A DNA stretch of 19,020 nt from JBGPLH01 sp041486365 [NCBI: Thermodesulfobacteriota bacterium] (GTDB taxonomy: Bacteria > JAUYMQ01): NCBI GenBank assembly GCA_041486365.1, contig JBGPLH010000016.1, forward strand, positions 1 to 19,020, in the 5' to 3' direction. Below, in pieces: positions 1 to 6,598 of this stretch (position 1 is its first letter; each line of letters begins with the position of its first letter). A model generated the notes under the pieces. The model was given only the letters and a program-made list of their open reading frames with translations. It made no database searches and was not told where the DNA came from. The translations under genes and the position numbers were made by a program.

Positions 1-1
1 C

Positions 2-1906
2 AACGCGGGGCTCCGCGAGCGCGCCGCCGACCTCGAGTCGCGCGCGGAGGCGGAACTCTCGCGCCCCTTCGCAGTAGGATCCCTTCATCCCGGCAGACCC
101 GTCGCGTTCCTGTGCTCGGAATACGGCGTCCACCGCTCGCTGTACACCTACGCGGGCGGCCTCGGCGTTCTGGCCGGCGACTTCCTGAAGGAGGCCTCCG
201 ACCGGGGCATTCCGCTCGTGGCCGTCGGCCTCCTGTACCGGGAGGGCTACTTCCACCAGCGACTCGATCCGTCCGGCTGGCAGTACGAGTCGTGGTTCGA
301 CGACGATCCGCAACGTCTCCCGATGGCGCGGGTCACCGGCCCCGACGGCCGGCCCGTTGTCTTCCCGGTTTCCATCCGCGGCCATGACGTCGCCGTGCAG
401 GTGTGGCGGGTGAGCGTCGGCCGGGTGCCGCTGTACCTCCTCGACACCGACCGGCGCGAGAACGCCCGGGTGGACCGCTGGATCACCTCCCGGTTGTACG
501 TCGGCGACCGGGAAGTACGCCTCTCGCAATACGCTCTGCTGGGCATCGGTGGCGTGCGTGCGCTGCGCGCCCTCGGAATCGAGCCGGATGTCTTTCACCT
601 GAACGAAGGTCATGCGGCGCTGGCGGCGATCGAGCTGCTGCGGGAAGGAGTCACTGAAGGATTGAGTTTCGAGTCCGCGCTCTCGACGGTCCGAGCGACG
701 ACCGTCTTCACCACGCACACGCCCGTCCCGGCCGGCAACGAGTATTACGTCCCCGGCGAGCTCACGCGGGTGCTCGGCGACGTGGCGGGATCCCTCGGGA
801 TCGGTGCGGAGAAATTGTATGCCCTCGGCCGCTCCTTCGCCGGCGCCGGAGAGGACCCTGTGGGCCTCACCCAGCTCACCATCCGCGTGAGCCGCTCCAC
901 GGGGGGCGTGAGCCGCCGCCATGGGGAGGTGGCCCGCGAGATGTGGAAGCACTTGTGGCCGGGCCGGCCCGCGGCGGAAATCCCCATCGGCCACGTGACC
1001 AACGGCGTGCACATGCCGACCTGGATGGCGCCCGAGATGCGGGAGCTTCTGACGCGCCGGCTCGGAGAGGGATGGGAGGGCCGCGCCGTCGACCCGAAGA
1101 CCTGGGAGGCCATCGACGCCATCCCCGATGAGGAGATCTGGGCGGTGCGCAAGCGGCTGCGGGGAACGCTGCTCGCGTACGTGCGGGACCGCGCCACGCT
1201 CGATCGGCTCTCCCGGGGGGAGCCCTCCGGCTACGTGGAGGCGGCGGCGCACTCCTTCGACGAGAACATCCTCACGGTTGGCTTCGCGCGCCGCGTGGCC
1301 ACCTACAAGCGGGTGCACCTCTTCCAGATCCAGCCCGAGCGCGGGCTGCGACTCCTGCAGGGCCCGCGGGGGATCCAGCTCCTCATCGCCGGCAAGGCCC
1401 ACCCGCGCGACGAGGAGGCCAAGCGGAACATCCAGGTGATCTTCGCCCTCAAGGGGGCGCCCGGCGTGGCGGAGCGGGTGGCTTACCTGGAGGACTACGA
1501 CATGGGGCTGGCCACGCAGCTCGTTCGGGGATGCGACCTGTGGGTGAACCTGCCGCGCCCGCCGCTGGAGGCGAGCGGGACGAGCGGGATGAAATCGGCG
1601 CTCAACGGCGGACTCAACCTCAGCGTGATGGACGGCTGGTGGGAGGAAGCCTGGAACGGAAAGAACGGCTGGGCGATCCGGAGCGATCCCTCGCTGTCCA
1701 TGGAGGCGCAGGATGCCTACGACTCGGAGGCGCTCCTCAGGCTGCTCGAGCAGGAGGTGATCCCGTCGTACTACGACCGCAACCGGAGCGGCGTGCCCCG
1801 GGCCTGGGTGCGTCGCATCAAGGACTCGCTCAGGTCCATCGGCCCGCACTTCAACGCGGGACGGATGGTCGGCGAATACGTGTCGAAGGTGTACCCGGCC
1901 GAGTGA
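2..1906 (+). CDS. glgP: Alpha-glucan (glycogen) phosphorylase, GT35, 5'-truncated
   Basis: Phosphorolysis of alpha-1,4-glucans to glucose-1-phosphate; a cytoplasmic, PLP-dependent enzyme. The reading frame is open from base 2, so the true start lies upstream of the window; 634 codons are visible. The visible part begins just before the conserved block containing SEYGVH and YAGGLGVLAGD, which in this family (TIGR02094 type) follows an N-terminal DUF3417-like region, here mostly missing. HTPVPAGN is at fragment residues 239-246. The PLP-binding lysine is in EASGTSGMK, fragment residue 531, followed by SALNGGLNLSVMDGWWEE. An internal ATG at 218 is not the start, because conserved sequence precedes it. 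The gene converges on the tRNA-Leu and ends 20 bp before a shared hairpin. The family call is secure; natural substrate (glycogen or maltodextrin) is not decidable from sequence. Confidence 0.95.
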   Translation, partial: NAGLRERAADLESRAEAELSRPFAVGSLHPGRPVAFLCSEYGVHRSLYTYAGGLGVLAGDFLKEASDRGIPLVAVGLLYREGYFHQRLDPSGWQYESWFDDDPQRLPMARVTGPDGRPVVFPVSIRGHDVAVQVWRVSVGRVPLYLLDTDRRENARVDRWITSRLYVGDREVRLSQYALLGIGGVRALRALGIEPDVFHLNEGHAALAAIELLREGVTEGLSFESALSTVRATTVFTTHTPVPAGNEYYVPGELTRVLGDVAGSLGIGAEKLYALGRSFAGAGEDPVGLTQLTIRVSRSTGGVSRRHGEVAREMWKHLWPGRPAAEIPIGHVTNGVHMPTWMAPEMRELLTRRLGEGWEGRAVDPKTWEAIDAIPDEEIWAVRKRLRGTLLAYVRDRATLDRLSRGEPSGYVEAAAHSFDENILTVGFARRVATYKRVHLFQIQPERGLRLLQGPRGIQLLIAGKAHPRDEEAKRNIQVIFALKGAPGVAERVAYLEDYDMGLATQLVRGCDLWVNLPRPPLEASGTSGMKSALNGGLNLSVMDGWWEEAWNGKNGWAIRSDPSLSMEAQDAYDSEALLRLLEQEVIPSYYDRNRSGVPRAWVRRIKDSLRSIGPHFNAGRMVGEYVSKVYPAE

Positions 1907-1926
1907 GACGACGGGGCAAGAAAAGA

Positions 1927-1954
1927 GAACGCCACGTCTCGCGACGTGGCGTTC
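1927..1954. terminator. Bidirectional hairpin terminator between glgP and tRNA-Leu
   Basis: A perfect 12-bp stem (GAACGCCACGTC / GACGTGGCGTTC) closes a TCGC tetraloop. Read on the minus strand it follows the tRNA 3' end by 10 nt and is followed by TCTTTTCTT, a good intrinsic terminator for the gap...tRNA unit. Read on the plus strand it follows the glgP stop by 20 nt and is followed by GATTTCGATTT, a weaker U-tract. It therefore probably serves both converging transcripts. Confidence 0.85.
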
Positions 1955-1964
1955 GATTTCGATT

Positions 1965-2051
1965 TGGTGCCCAGGACTGGATTCGAACCAGCACGTGGTT
2001 GCCCACGCCAGCCCCTCAAGCTGGTGCGTCTACCAATTCCGCCACCTGGGC
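1965..2051 (-). tRNA. tRNA-Leu(GAG)
   Basis: An 87-nt class II tRNA. The acceptor stem is GCCCAGG / CCTGGGC with discriminator A and an encoded CCA (complement of 1965-1967). The anticodon arm is CCAGC-TTGAGGG-GCTGG, giving anticodon GAG (complement of 2015-2017), which reads CUC/CUU leucine codons. The long variable arm is a 5-bp hairpin with a GCAA loop, as expected of tRNA-Leu. The T arm has a TTCGAAT loop. It lies 59 bp downstream of secG on the same strand and is probably processed from the gap operon transcript, although a separate promoter cannot be excluded. Confidence 0.97.
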
Positions 2052-2110
2052 CGATTTGAAGGAGGCTCTACACCGCCCCCTTGCGCCGGGGATGCTAGCA
2101 AGAACCCCCT

Positions 2111-2500
2111 CTACTTTCCAGGCGCCGCGGGCGTCGACTGCGACGGCGTCGCGGGTAAGCCCGGCAGCGCGCCCGGCGTCGCGGGCGCGCTGGGGGCGCC
2201 CGGAGGCGCGGGCGTCGCGGGAGCCGGGGGCGCGCCCGGCAGCGCCTGCTTCACCACGCTCGATGTCTTGCTCCGGTTGGAGATGAATGTGAGCGCGAGG
2301 GACGTCACCATGAACGTGACCGCCGCGGTGACGGTCGCCTTCTGCAGGAACGTGGCGGCCCCCCGCGTGCCGAACATCGTCTGGCTCGACCCGGCGCCGA
2401 AGGCGGCGCCGATGTCGGCCCCCTTGCCCGCCTGGAGGAGCACGATGCCGATCAGCGCCAGGCAGACCAGGATGTGAAGGATCACTATCACGACGCTCAT
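2111..2500 (-). CDS. secG: Preprotein translocase subunit SecG
   Basis: Small inner-membrane subunit of the SecYEG translocon that stimulates SecA-driven export. The 129 residues show the family layout: TM1 at about 2-22, a short loop with QAGKGADIGAAFGAGSSQT and FGTRGAATFLQK, then TM2 at about 54-74. The loop motif is diagnostic. After TM2 comes a tail of about 50 residues that is almost all Pro/Ala/Gly/Ser/Thr, common in high-GC SecG proteins and poorly conserved. The start ATG has a GAAGGAG ribosome site 7 nt upstream. It lies 58 bp after tpiA, as the last protein gene of the glycolytic operon, an arrangement known in many bacteria. A GC-rich stem-loop at 2524-2549 sits in the tpiA-secG gap. 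Confidence 0.95.
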   Translation of the reverse strand: MSVVIVILHILVCLALIGIVLLQAGKGADIGAAFGAGSSQTMFGTRGAATFLQKATVTAAVTFMVTSLALTFISNRSKTSSVVKQALPGAPPAPATPAPPGAPSAPATPGALPGLPATPSQSTPAAPGK

Positions 2501-2523
2501 TGCACGACTCCTTCGATGAAAGG

Positions 2524-2549
2524 GCCGCCGCCCGACGCGGGCCGGCGGC
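2524..2549 (-). other. GC-rich stem-loop in the tpiA-secG gap
   Basis: GCCGCC / GGCGGC (6 bp) encloses CCCG / CGGG (4 bp) with a 3-nt loop and a small internal loop. On the minus strand it is followed by CCTTTC, so it could act as a weak attenuator or a 3'-end stabiliser that lowers or separates secG expression from the glycolytic genes. The effect is inferred; only the structure is visible. Confidence 0.35.
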
Positions 2550-2558
2550 GCGCGCGGC

Positions 2559-3329
2559 CTACCTCGGCACCGCCGCCTTCACGATCTCGGAGAACGATTT
2601 GGCCTCGAGGCTGGCGCCGCCCACGAGCGCCCCGTCGATGTCCGGCTGCTCCATGAGCGATCGGGCATTGTCGGCGTTCACCGATCCGCCGTACTGGATC
2701 CGCGCGCGGCCGGCGGCCTCCGGTCCGTAGACGTCCCGCATGTACTCCCGGATGAAGGCGTGGACCTCCTGGGCCTGGGCCGGCGTGGCCGTCTTCCCCG
2801 TTCCGATGGCCCAGACGGGCTCGTAGGCGATCACGATCTTCTCGACGCCGCGCGCGGTGAAGCCCGAGAGCCCGATTTCGACCTGCCTTCCCACCACGCG
2901 GAACGTCTGCTCCTCGTCGCGCTCGTCGAGCGTCTCGCCCACGCAGAGGATGGGCGTCATCTCGTTGTGCAGCACGAGCTTCACCTTCTTGGCGATGTCG
3001 TCGTCCCGCTCCCCGAAGATGTGCCGGCGCTCCGAGTGCCCCACGATCACGTAGCTGCAGCCCGCGTCGGCGAGCATCTTCGGCGCGACCTCACCGGTGT
3101 AGGCGCCGCGCTCTTCGAAATGGCAGTTCTGGGCGCCCAGACGCATCACGCTTCCCTGCAGCTCGCGCCCGACGACGGCGAGCGAGGGGAAGGGAGGCGC
3201 CACGCCGATGTCGACCTCCCGGACGCCGTCGAGCAGCCGGCGGCACTCCTTCACGAGGAGGACCGATTCGGCCTGCAGGTTGTGCATCTTCCAGTTTCCG
3301 ACGACGACGGGCCTGCGTTGGACGTCCAT
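2559..3329 (-). CDS. tpiA: Triosephosphate isomerase
   Basis: Interconverts glyceraldehyde-3-phosphate and dihydroxyacetone phosphate; a cytoplasmic TIM-barrel dimer. The 256 residues match the usual length of about 250. Catalytic residues are visible: Lys14 in GNWKMH, His98 in VGHSERR, Glu170 in AYEPVWAIGTG; the phosphate-gripping GGSVNADN and VGGASL segments are near the C-terminus. The start is the ATG at 3329, because GGGAAGGG lies 5 nt upstream. An in-frame TTG at 3353 would add eight residues, overlap pgk and have no comparable ribosome site. It begins 16 bp after the pgk stop in the same operon. Confidence 0.97.
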   Translation of the reverse strand: MDVQRRPVVVGNWKMHNLQAESVLLVKECRRLLDGVREVDIGVAPPFPSLAVVGRELQGSVMRLGAQNCHFEERGAYTGEVAPKMLADAGCSYVIVGHSERRHIFGERDDDIAKKVKLVLHNEMTPILCVGETLDERDEEQTFRVVGRQVEIGLSGFTARGVEKIVIAYEPVWAIGTGKTATPAQAQEVHAFIREYMRDVYGPEAAGRARIQYGGSVNADNARSLMEQPDIDGALVGGASLEAKSFSEIVKAAVPR

Positions 3330-3345
3330 GGTTTCCCTTCCCGGG

Positions 3346-4533
3346 TCAGCCAAGCGCGGAGAGGCCGGGCAGGTCGAGCCCCTCGAGGAACTCGAGCGAA
3401 GCGCCGCCTCCCGTGCTCACGTGCGATATTCGGCCCGCCGCCGGCATGGCGTGAAGCGCGGCCACCAGGTCGCCGCCGCCCACGACGCTCGTCGCGCCGC
3501 CGCCCGTTGCCTCCGAAACGGCGCGCGCGATCGCCAGCGTCCCCTCGTTCCAGGGGGCGATCTCGAACACCCCCATCGGGCCGTTCCAGAAGATCGTGCG
3601 GGCCCGCGTGACCTCCGCGGCATAGGCCGCGGCCGTCCGGGGGCCGATGTCCACGCCCGTCCAGCCCGGCTCGATGTCCTCCCCCGGGCTCACCTTCGAC
3701 GGGGCCCCCGCCTTCACTTCCCGCGCGATCACGTGGTCCGCCGGAAGCGCGAGCTTCTTCGGGGCGCGCTCGTCCGCGAGCAGCGCGGCCGCGTCGGCGA
3801 TCCGATCGGGCTCGACGAGCGAGTTGCCGACCTGCCGGTTCTTCGCCCGCAGGAAGGTGTACGCCATGGCGCCGCCCACGAGGATCCGGTCGGCGCGCGA
3901 GAGGAAGTTCGAGAGCACGGCGAGTTTGTCGGAGACCTTGGCCCCCCCCACGACGGCGACGAAGGGGGAGGGCGGGTTCACGAGCAGCCCGGAGAGAAAC
4001 TTCACCTCCCGCAGCAGGAGAAGCCCGGCCGCTTTCTCGCGGACGAACGCCGCGATCCCCGCGGTGCTCGCGTGGGCGCGGTGCGCCGCGCCGAAGGCAT
4101 CGTTCACCCATACGTCGGCCAGGCCCGCGAGTGCGCTCGCGAATCCCGGATCGTTCTTCTCCTCCTCCGCGTGGAAGCGGAGGTTCTCCAACAGAAGGAT
4201 CTCGCCCTGCCCCAAGGCCGCCACCTGCTTCTCCACCTCGAGGCCCACGCAATCGGGGGCCAGGGGCACGGTGCGCCCGAGCAGCTCCCCGAGCCGCTTC
4301 GCCACGGGGGCCAGCGAGTACTTCGGGTTCGGCTTCCCCTTGGGGCGCCCGAGATGTGACGCGAGGATCACCCGCGCTCCCTTGTCGAGCGCGAGCTTCA
4401 CCGTGGGCAGCGACGCGCGGATGCGGGTGTCGTCGCTCACTTTTCCCCCGGCGTCCAGGGGCACGTTCAGGTCGGCCCGGATGAAGACCCGCTTCCCGGA
4501 CAGATCGAGGTCCTCGACGGAGGGGAGGTTCAT
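3346..4533 (-). CDS. pgk: Phosphoglycerate kinase
   Basis: Transfers the acyl phosphate of 1,3-bisphosphoglycerate to ADP, making ATP and 3-phosphoglycerate; monomeric and cytoplasmic. The 395 residues are standard length. The N-terminal substrate domain has RADLNVP (19-25) and ASHLGRP (58-64). The nucleotide domain has VVGGAKVSDK, FWNGPMGVFE and GGGDLVAAL, followed by STGGGASLEFLEG near the C-terminus. No conserved block is missing. The ATG is 6 nt past the gap stop, and its only ribosome-site-like bases (TAGG) overlap that stop codon, so translation is probably coupled to gap. It is the second gene of gap-pgk-tpiA-secG. Confidence 0.98.
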   Translation of the reverse strand: MNLPSVEDLDLSGKRVFIRADLNVPLDAGGKVSDDTRIRASLPTVKLALDKGARVILASHLGRPKGKPNPKYSLAPVAKRLGELLGRTVPLAPDCVGLEVEKQVAALGQGEILLLENLRFHAEEEKNDPGFASALAGLADVWVNDAFGAAHRAHASTAGIAAFVREKAAGLLLLREVKFLSGLLVNPPSPFVAVVGGAKVSDKLAVLSNFLSRADRILVGGAMAYTFLRAKNRQVGNSLVEPDRIADAAALLADERAPKKLALPADHVIAREVKAGAPSKVSPGEDIEPGWTGVDIGPRTAAAYAAEVTRARTIFWNGPMGVFEIAPWNEGTLAIARAVSEATGGGATSVVGGGDLVAALHAMPAAGRISHVSTGGGASLEFLEGLDLPGLSALG

Positions 4534-4539
4534 GCCGGC

Positions 4540-5544
4540 CTAGAGCGTCTTCGCGATGAAGCGGATCAGGTCGACGCAGCGGTGCGCGTAGCCGGTTTCG
4601 TTGTCGTACCAGGAAAGCACCTTCGCGAACCGGTCTTCAAGCACCCGGGTGCTCAGCGCGTCGACGATGCTCGATCTCGGATCGCCGTTATAGTCGATCG
4701 ACACGAGCGGCTCGTCGGAGACGCCGAGGATGCCCTTGAGCGGCCCTTCGGCGGCCGCGCGGAAGGCCGCGTTGATCTCCTGGGCAGTGGCCTTCTTCGC
4801 GAGGTTCACGGTGAGGTCCACCACGGAGACGTTGAAGTTCGGCGTGCGGATCGCCATGCCGTCGAGCTTGCCCTTGAGCTCCGGGAGCACGAGGCCCACG
4901 GCCTTGGCGGCCCCCGTCGTCGTCGGGATCAACGAAACGGCCGCGGCCCGTGCGCGGCGCAGGTCCTTGTGCGGGAGATCGAGGATCTTCTGATCGTTCG
5001 TGTACGAATGGATCGTCGTCATGAGGCCGCGCTCGATTCCCCAGTTCTCGTGGAGCACCTTGGCGACCGGCGCCAGGCAGTTGGTCGTGCAGGAGGCGTT
5101 CGAGATCACATGGTGCCTGGCGGGATCGTAGGCCTTCTCGTTGATGCCCAGCGCGAGCGTGATGTCTTCGTTCTTCGCGGGGGCCGAGATGATCACCTTT
5201 TTTGCGCCGCGCGCGATGTGCCGGGAGGCCGACTCCTTGTCGACGAACTTGCCGGTGCTCTCGAGCACCACCTCCACGCCCAGCTCCTTCCAGGGAAGCT
5301 CGCCCGGGTCCTTCATGGCCAGCACCTTGATCTCGCGGCCGTCCACGACGATCGCGTTGTCCTTGACCTGGACGTCGCCCTGGTAGCGGCCGTGCACGCT
5401 GTCGTACTTGAGCAGGTGCGCGAGCACGTCCGGCTGCGTGAGATCGTTCACGGCGAGGACCTCGATATCGGCGGCGCCCCGAATGGCGCGCATGAAGCAG
5501 CGGCCGATTCGGCCGAAGCCATTGATCCCAACCCGGATGGACAT
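4540..5544 (-). CDS. gap: Glyceraldehyde-3-phosphate dehydrogenase, NAD type
   Basis: Oxidises glyceraldehyde-3-phosphate with phosphate and NAD to 1,3-bisphosphoglycerate; cytoplasmic tetramer. The 334 residues contain the Rossmann motif [10 protein letters not shown] (6-15), the catalytic Cys152 in [12 protein letters not shown], the paired His179 in [10 protein letters not shown], and the C-terminal [12 protein letters not shown]. Asp34 in VNDL and Leu190-Pro191 in [11 protein letters not shown] are the residues associated with NAD rather than NADP preference (as in Bacillus GapA), so this is the glycolytic form. One small oddity is TPNFNVS where many homologues have PTPNVS. The start has AAGGAGG 7 nt upstream (complement of 5552-5558). 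It is the first gene of the operon driven from 5761-5788. Confidence 0.98.
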   Translation of the reverse strand: MSIRVGINGFGRIGRCFMRAIRGAADIEVLAVNDLTQPDVLAHLLKYDSVHGRYQGDVQVKDNAIVVDGREIKVLAMKDPGELPWKELGVEVVLESTGKFVDKESASRHIARGAKKVIISAPAKNEDITLALGINEKAYDPARHHVISNASCTTNCLAPVAKVLHENWGIERGLMTTIHSYTNDQKILDLPHKDLRRARAAAVSLIPTTTGAAKAVGLVLPELKGKLDGMAIRTPNFNVSVVDLTVNLAKKATAQEINAAFRAAAEGPLKGILGVSDEPLVSIDYNGDPRSSIVDALSTRVLEDRFAKVLSWYDNETGYAHRCVDLIRFIAKTL

Positions 5545-5760
5545 CGGTGAGCCTCCTTGAACACGGTGCGGCGCCAGGGGATCTTGCGCCTTGAGATCCT
5601 CTTCTGGGCGGGGGCCGGCGCTGAAAAAGAGATGCGCTCCCTCGGGACGCGCGGGACGGCCCTTCCGGGAACGGGGACCGCAGTGCGGAAACCATGGTCC
5701 TTCGAGGGCGGGACCCGGCCAGGAGACCGGGCGCTTGCGGGGCCGGCCGTAAAAAGAGCC

Positions 5761-5788
5761 AATATATTTGGAATCGCCTCGAAGTCAA
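5761..5788 (-). promoter_or_regulatory. Sigma70-type promoter of the gap operon
   Basis: On the minus strand, TTGACT (complement of 5783-5788) is separated by 16 bp from TATATT (complement of 5761-5766). It is close to the consensus and sits in a local AT-rich patch of otherwise GC-rich DNA. Transcription should start near 5754, giving a leader of about 200 nt before the gap start codon. Confidence 0.75.
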
Positions 5789-5908
5789 CCGCTCCTTCCC
5801 CGCGGGGGTGCGGGGCCGGAGATAGTTCCCGACCGCCGGAGGAGTCCGCAAATCGTGCGCGCGCGCCCGGCCCGAGGGCATCGGGGTGGCGCGTTCACGC
5901 AAGTCCGC

Positions 5909-5938
5909 TTGCCCGCCGTGCCGCCCTGCGGCTAGCAT
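5909..5938 (+). promoter_or_regulatory. Possible promoter for acpS
   Basis: TTGCCC and TAGCAT are separated by 18 bp, 61 bp before the acpS ATG. The match to consensus is partial (four of six bases in each box), so this is only a candidate. TAGCAT also appears as a possible -10 box at 11246-11251. Confidence 0.3.
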
Positions 5939-5998
5939 GAGTGGACGGGCGCGGCTCGACCGCGGCGGGCGTCCTGCACGCGCGCCCGCGGAGGACGG

Positions 5999-6517
5999 AT
6001 GGGGCTATGCGGTGTGGGGCTCGACGTGGTGGACGTGGAGCGCATGGCCCGTGCCCTCGATCGGGGCGGCGAACGATTCCTCCGGCGGGTGTTCACCGAT
6101 CGGGAGATCGCCTCGGCCCGGGGGAAGCCCGACGCCGCGCGCCGTTTCGCGCTTTGCTTCGCGGCGAAGGAAGCCTTCTTCAAGGCGATCGGCAGCGGCT
6201 GGCCCCGCGGCGGGAAGCTCACGGACGTGGAGCTGCTGTACAAGGGAGGCTCGCCCGCCCTTGAGGTGTCGGGCGTCGCGCGCGACATCCTGGACGGGCG
6301 GCGCGTCGAGCGCGTGGAGATCAGCGCCTCCTGGGAGCGGCGGCTCGCCCTGTGCCTCGTCCTTCTCCTGCTTTTATCCGTCCCGGACTCTTCCATCCGG
6401 TGGTCCCCCTCGACGTGGGGGCCGACAAGATCTGACCTGAGGTCCCCCTCGAAGAGGGGGCCGACAAGATCTGACCTGAGGTCCCCCTCGAGGAGGGGGC
6501 CACATGAACCAAAATGA
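5999..6517 (+). CDS. acpS: Holo-[acyl-carrier-protein] synthase with repeat-derived C-terminal extension
   Basis: Transfers 4'-phosphopantetheine from CoA to the serine of acyl carrier protein, needed for fatty-acid synthesis; cytoplasmic trimer in characterised members. Residues 5-16 (GVGLDVVDVERM) carry the Mg-binding Asp9. FAAKEAFFKAIGSG carries Glu58. Both sit at the canonical positions. Family members are about 120-126 residues; this one is 172. The usual C-terminal SxSH motif reads SASW here (109-112), followed by a hydrophobic run ALCLVLLLLLSV. Residues after about 135 are encoded by the 39-bp tandem repeat at 6402-6501 and read as a 13-residue unit containing GPTRSDLRSPS. The start has GGAGG 4 nt upstream. 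The N-terminal identification is firm; whether the protein is fully active, or has lost its original stop, is uncertain. It is followed 81 bp later by the WS/DGAT gene. Confidence 0.85.
   Translation: MGLCGVGLDVVDVERMARALDRGGERFLRRVFTDREIASARGKPDAARRFALCFAAKEAFFKAIGSGWPRGGKLTDVELLYKGGSPALEVSGVARDILDGRRVERVEISASWERRLALCLVLLLLLSVPDSSIRWSPSTWGPTRSDLRSPSKRGPTRSDLRSPSRRGPHEPK
6402..6501 (+). repeat. 39-bp tandem hairpin repeat, about 2.5 copies
   Basis: Copies lie at 6402-6440, 6441-6479 and (partial, 22 bp) 6480-6501. Each begins GGTCCCCCTCGA and continues through GGGGGCC; the two full copies also have CGACAAGATCTGACCTGA. The first part folds as CCCCCTC-GAA/GAG-GAGGGGG in copies 2 and 3; copy 1 differs only at the loop-proximal bases (CGT instead of AGA), giving a shorter stem. 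Unit junctions form the palindrome GACCT-G-AGGTC. The period is a multiple of three, and the array lies wholly inside the acpS reading frame. Confidence 0.95.
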
Positions 6518-6598
6518 TTTCCGCGGCGCGGGCCAGGCACCCGCGTCCGGACCCCCAGGCGGCCCACCCCGACGCACCCGGCACGCCAGGAGCCTTCG

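Larger units (their letters stand above)
5559..5989. other. Divergent intergenic region gap / acpS
   Basis: About 430 bp with no credible gene: open frames here have no ribosome site and no recognisable protein. It holds the gap promoter and its leader on the minus strand, and a weaker candidate promoter for acpS on the plus strand. Within the leader (complement of 5570-5599), two short stems overlap and exclude each other: GGATCT/AGATCC (5579-5584 with 5594-5599) and GGCGC/GCGCC (5570-5574 with 5586-5590). Confidence 0.6.

Noticed and set aside
3330-3353. Upstream TTG start for tpiA
   Set aside because: It overlaps pgk and has no ribosome site, while ATG 3329 has GGGAAGGG at ideal spacing and gives the normal TIM N-terminus.
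4582-5550. Long plus-strand open frames opposite gap, pgk and tpiA
   Set aside because: Antisense shadows caused by high-GC codon usage; the minus-strand frames encode intact, recognisable enzymes.
6402-6501. CRISPR array
   Set aside because: The units abut directly with no unique spacers, there are only 2.5 of them, and no cas genes are near.
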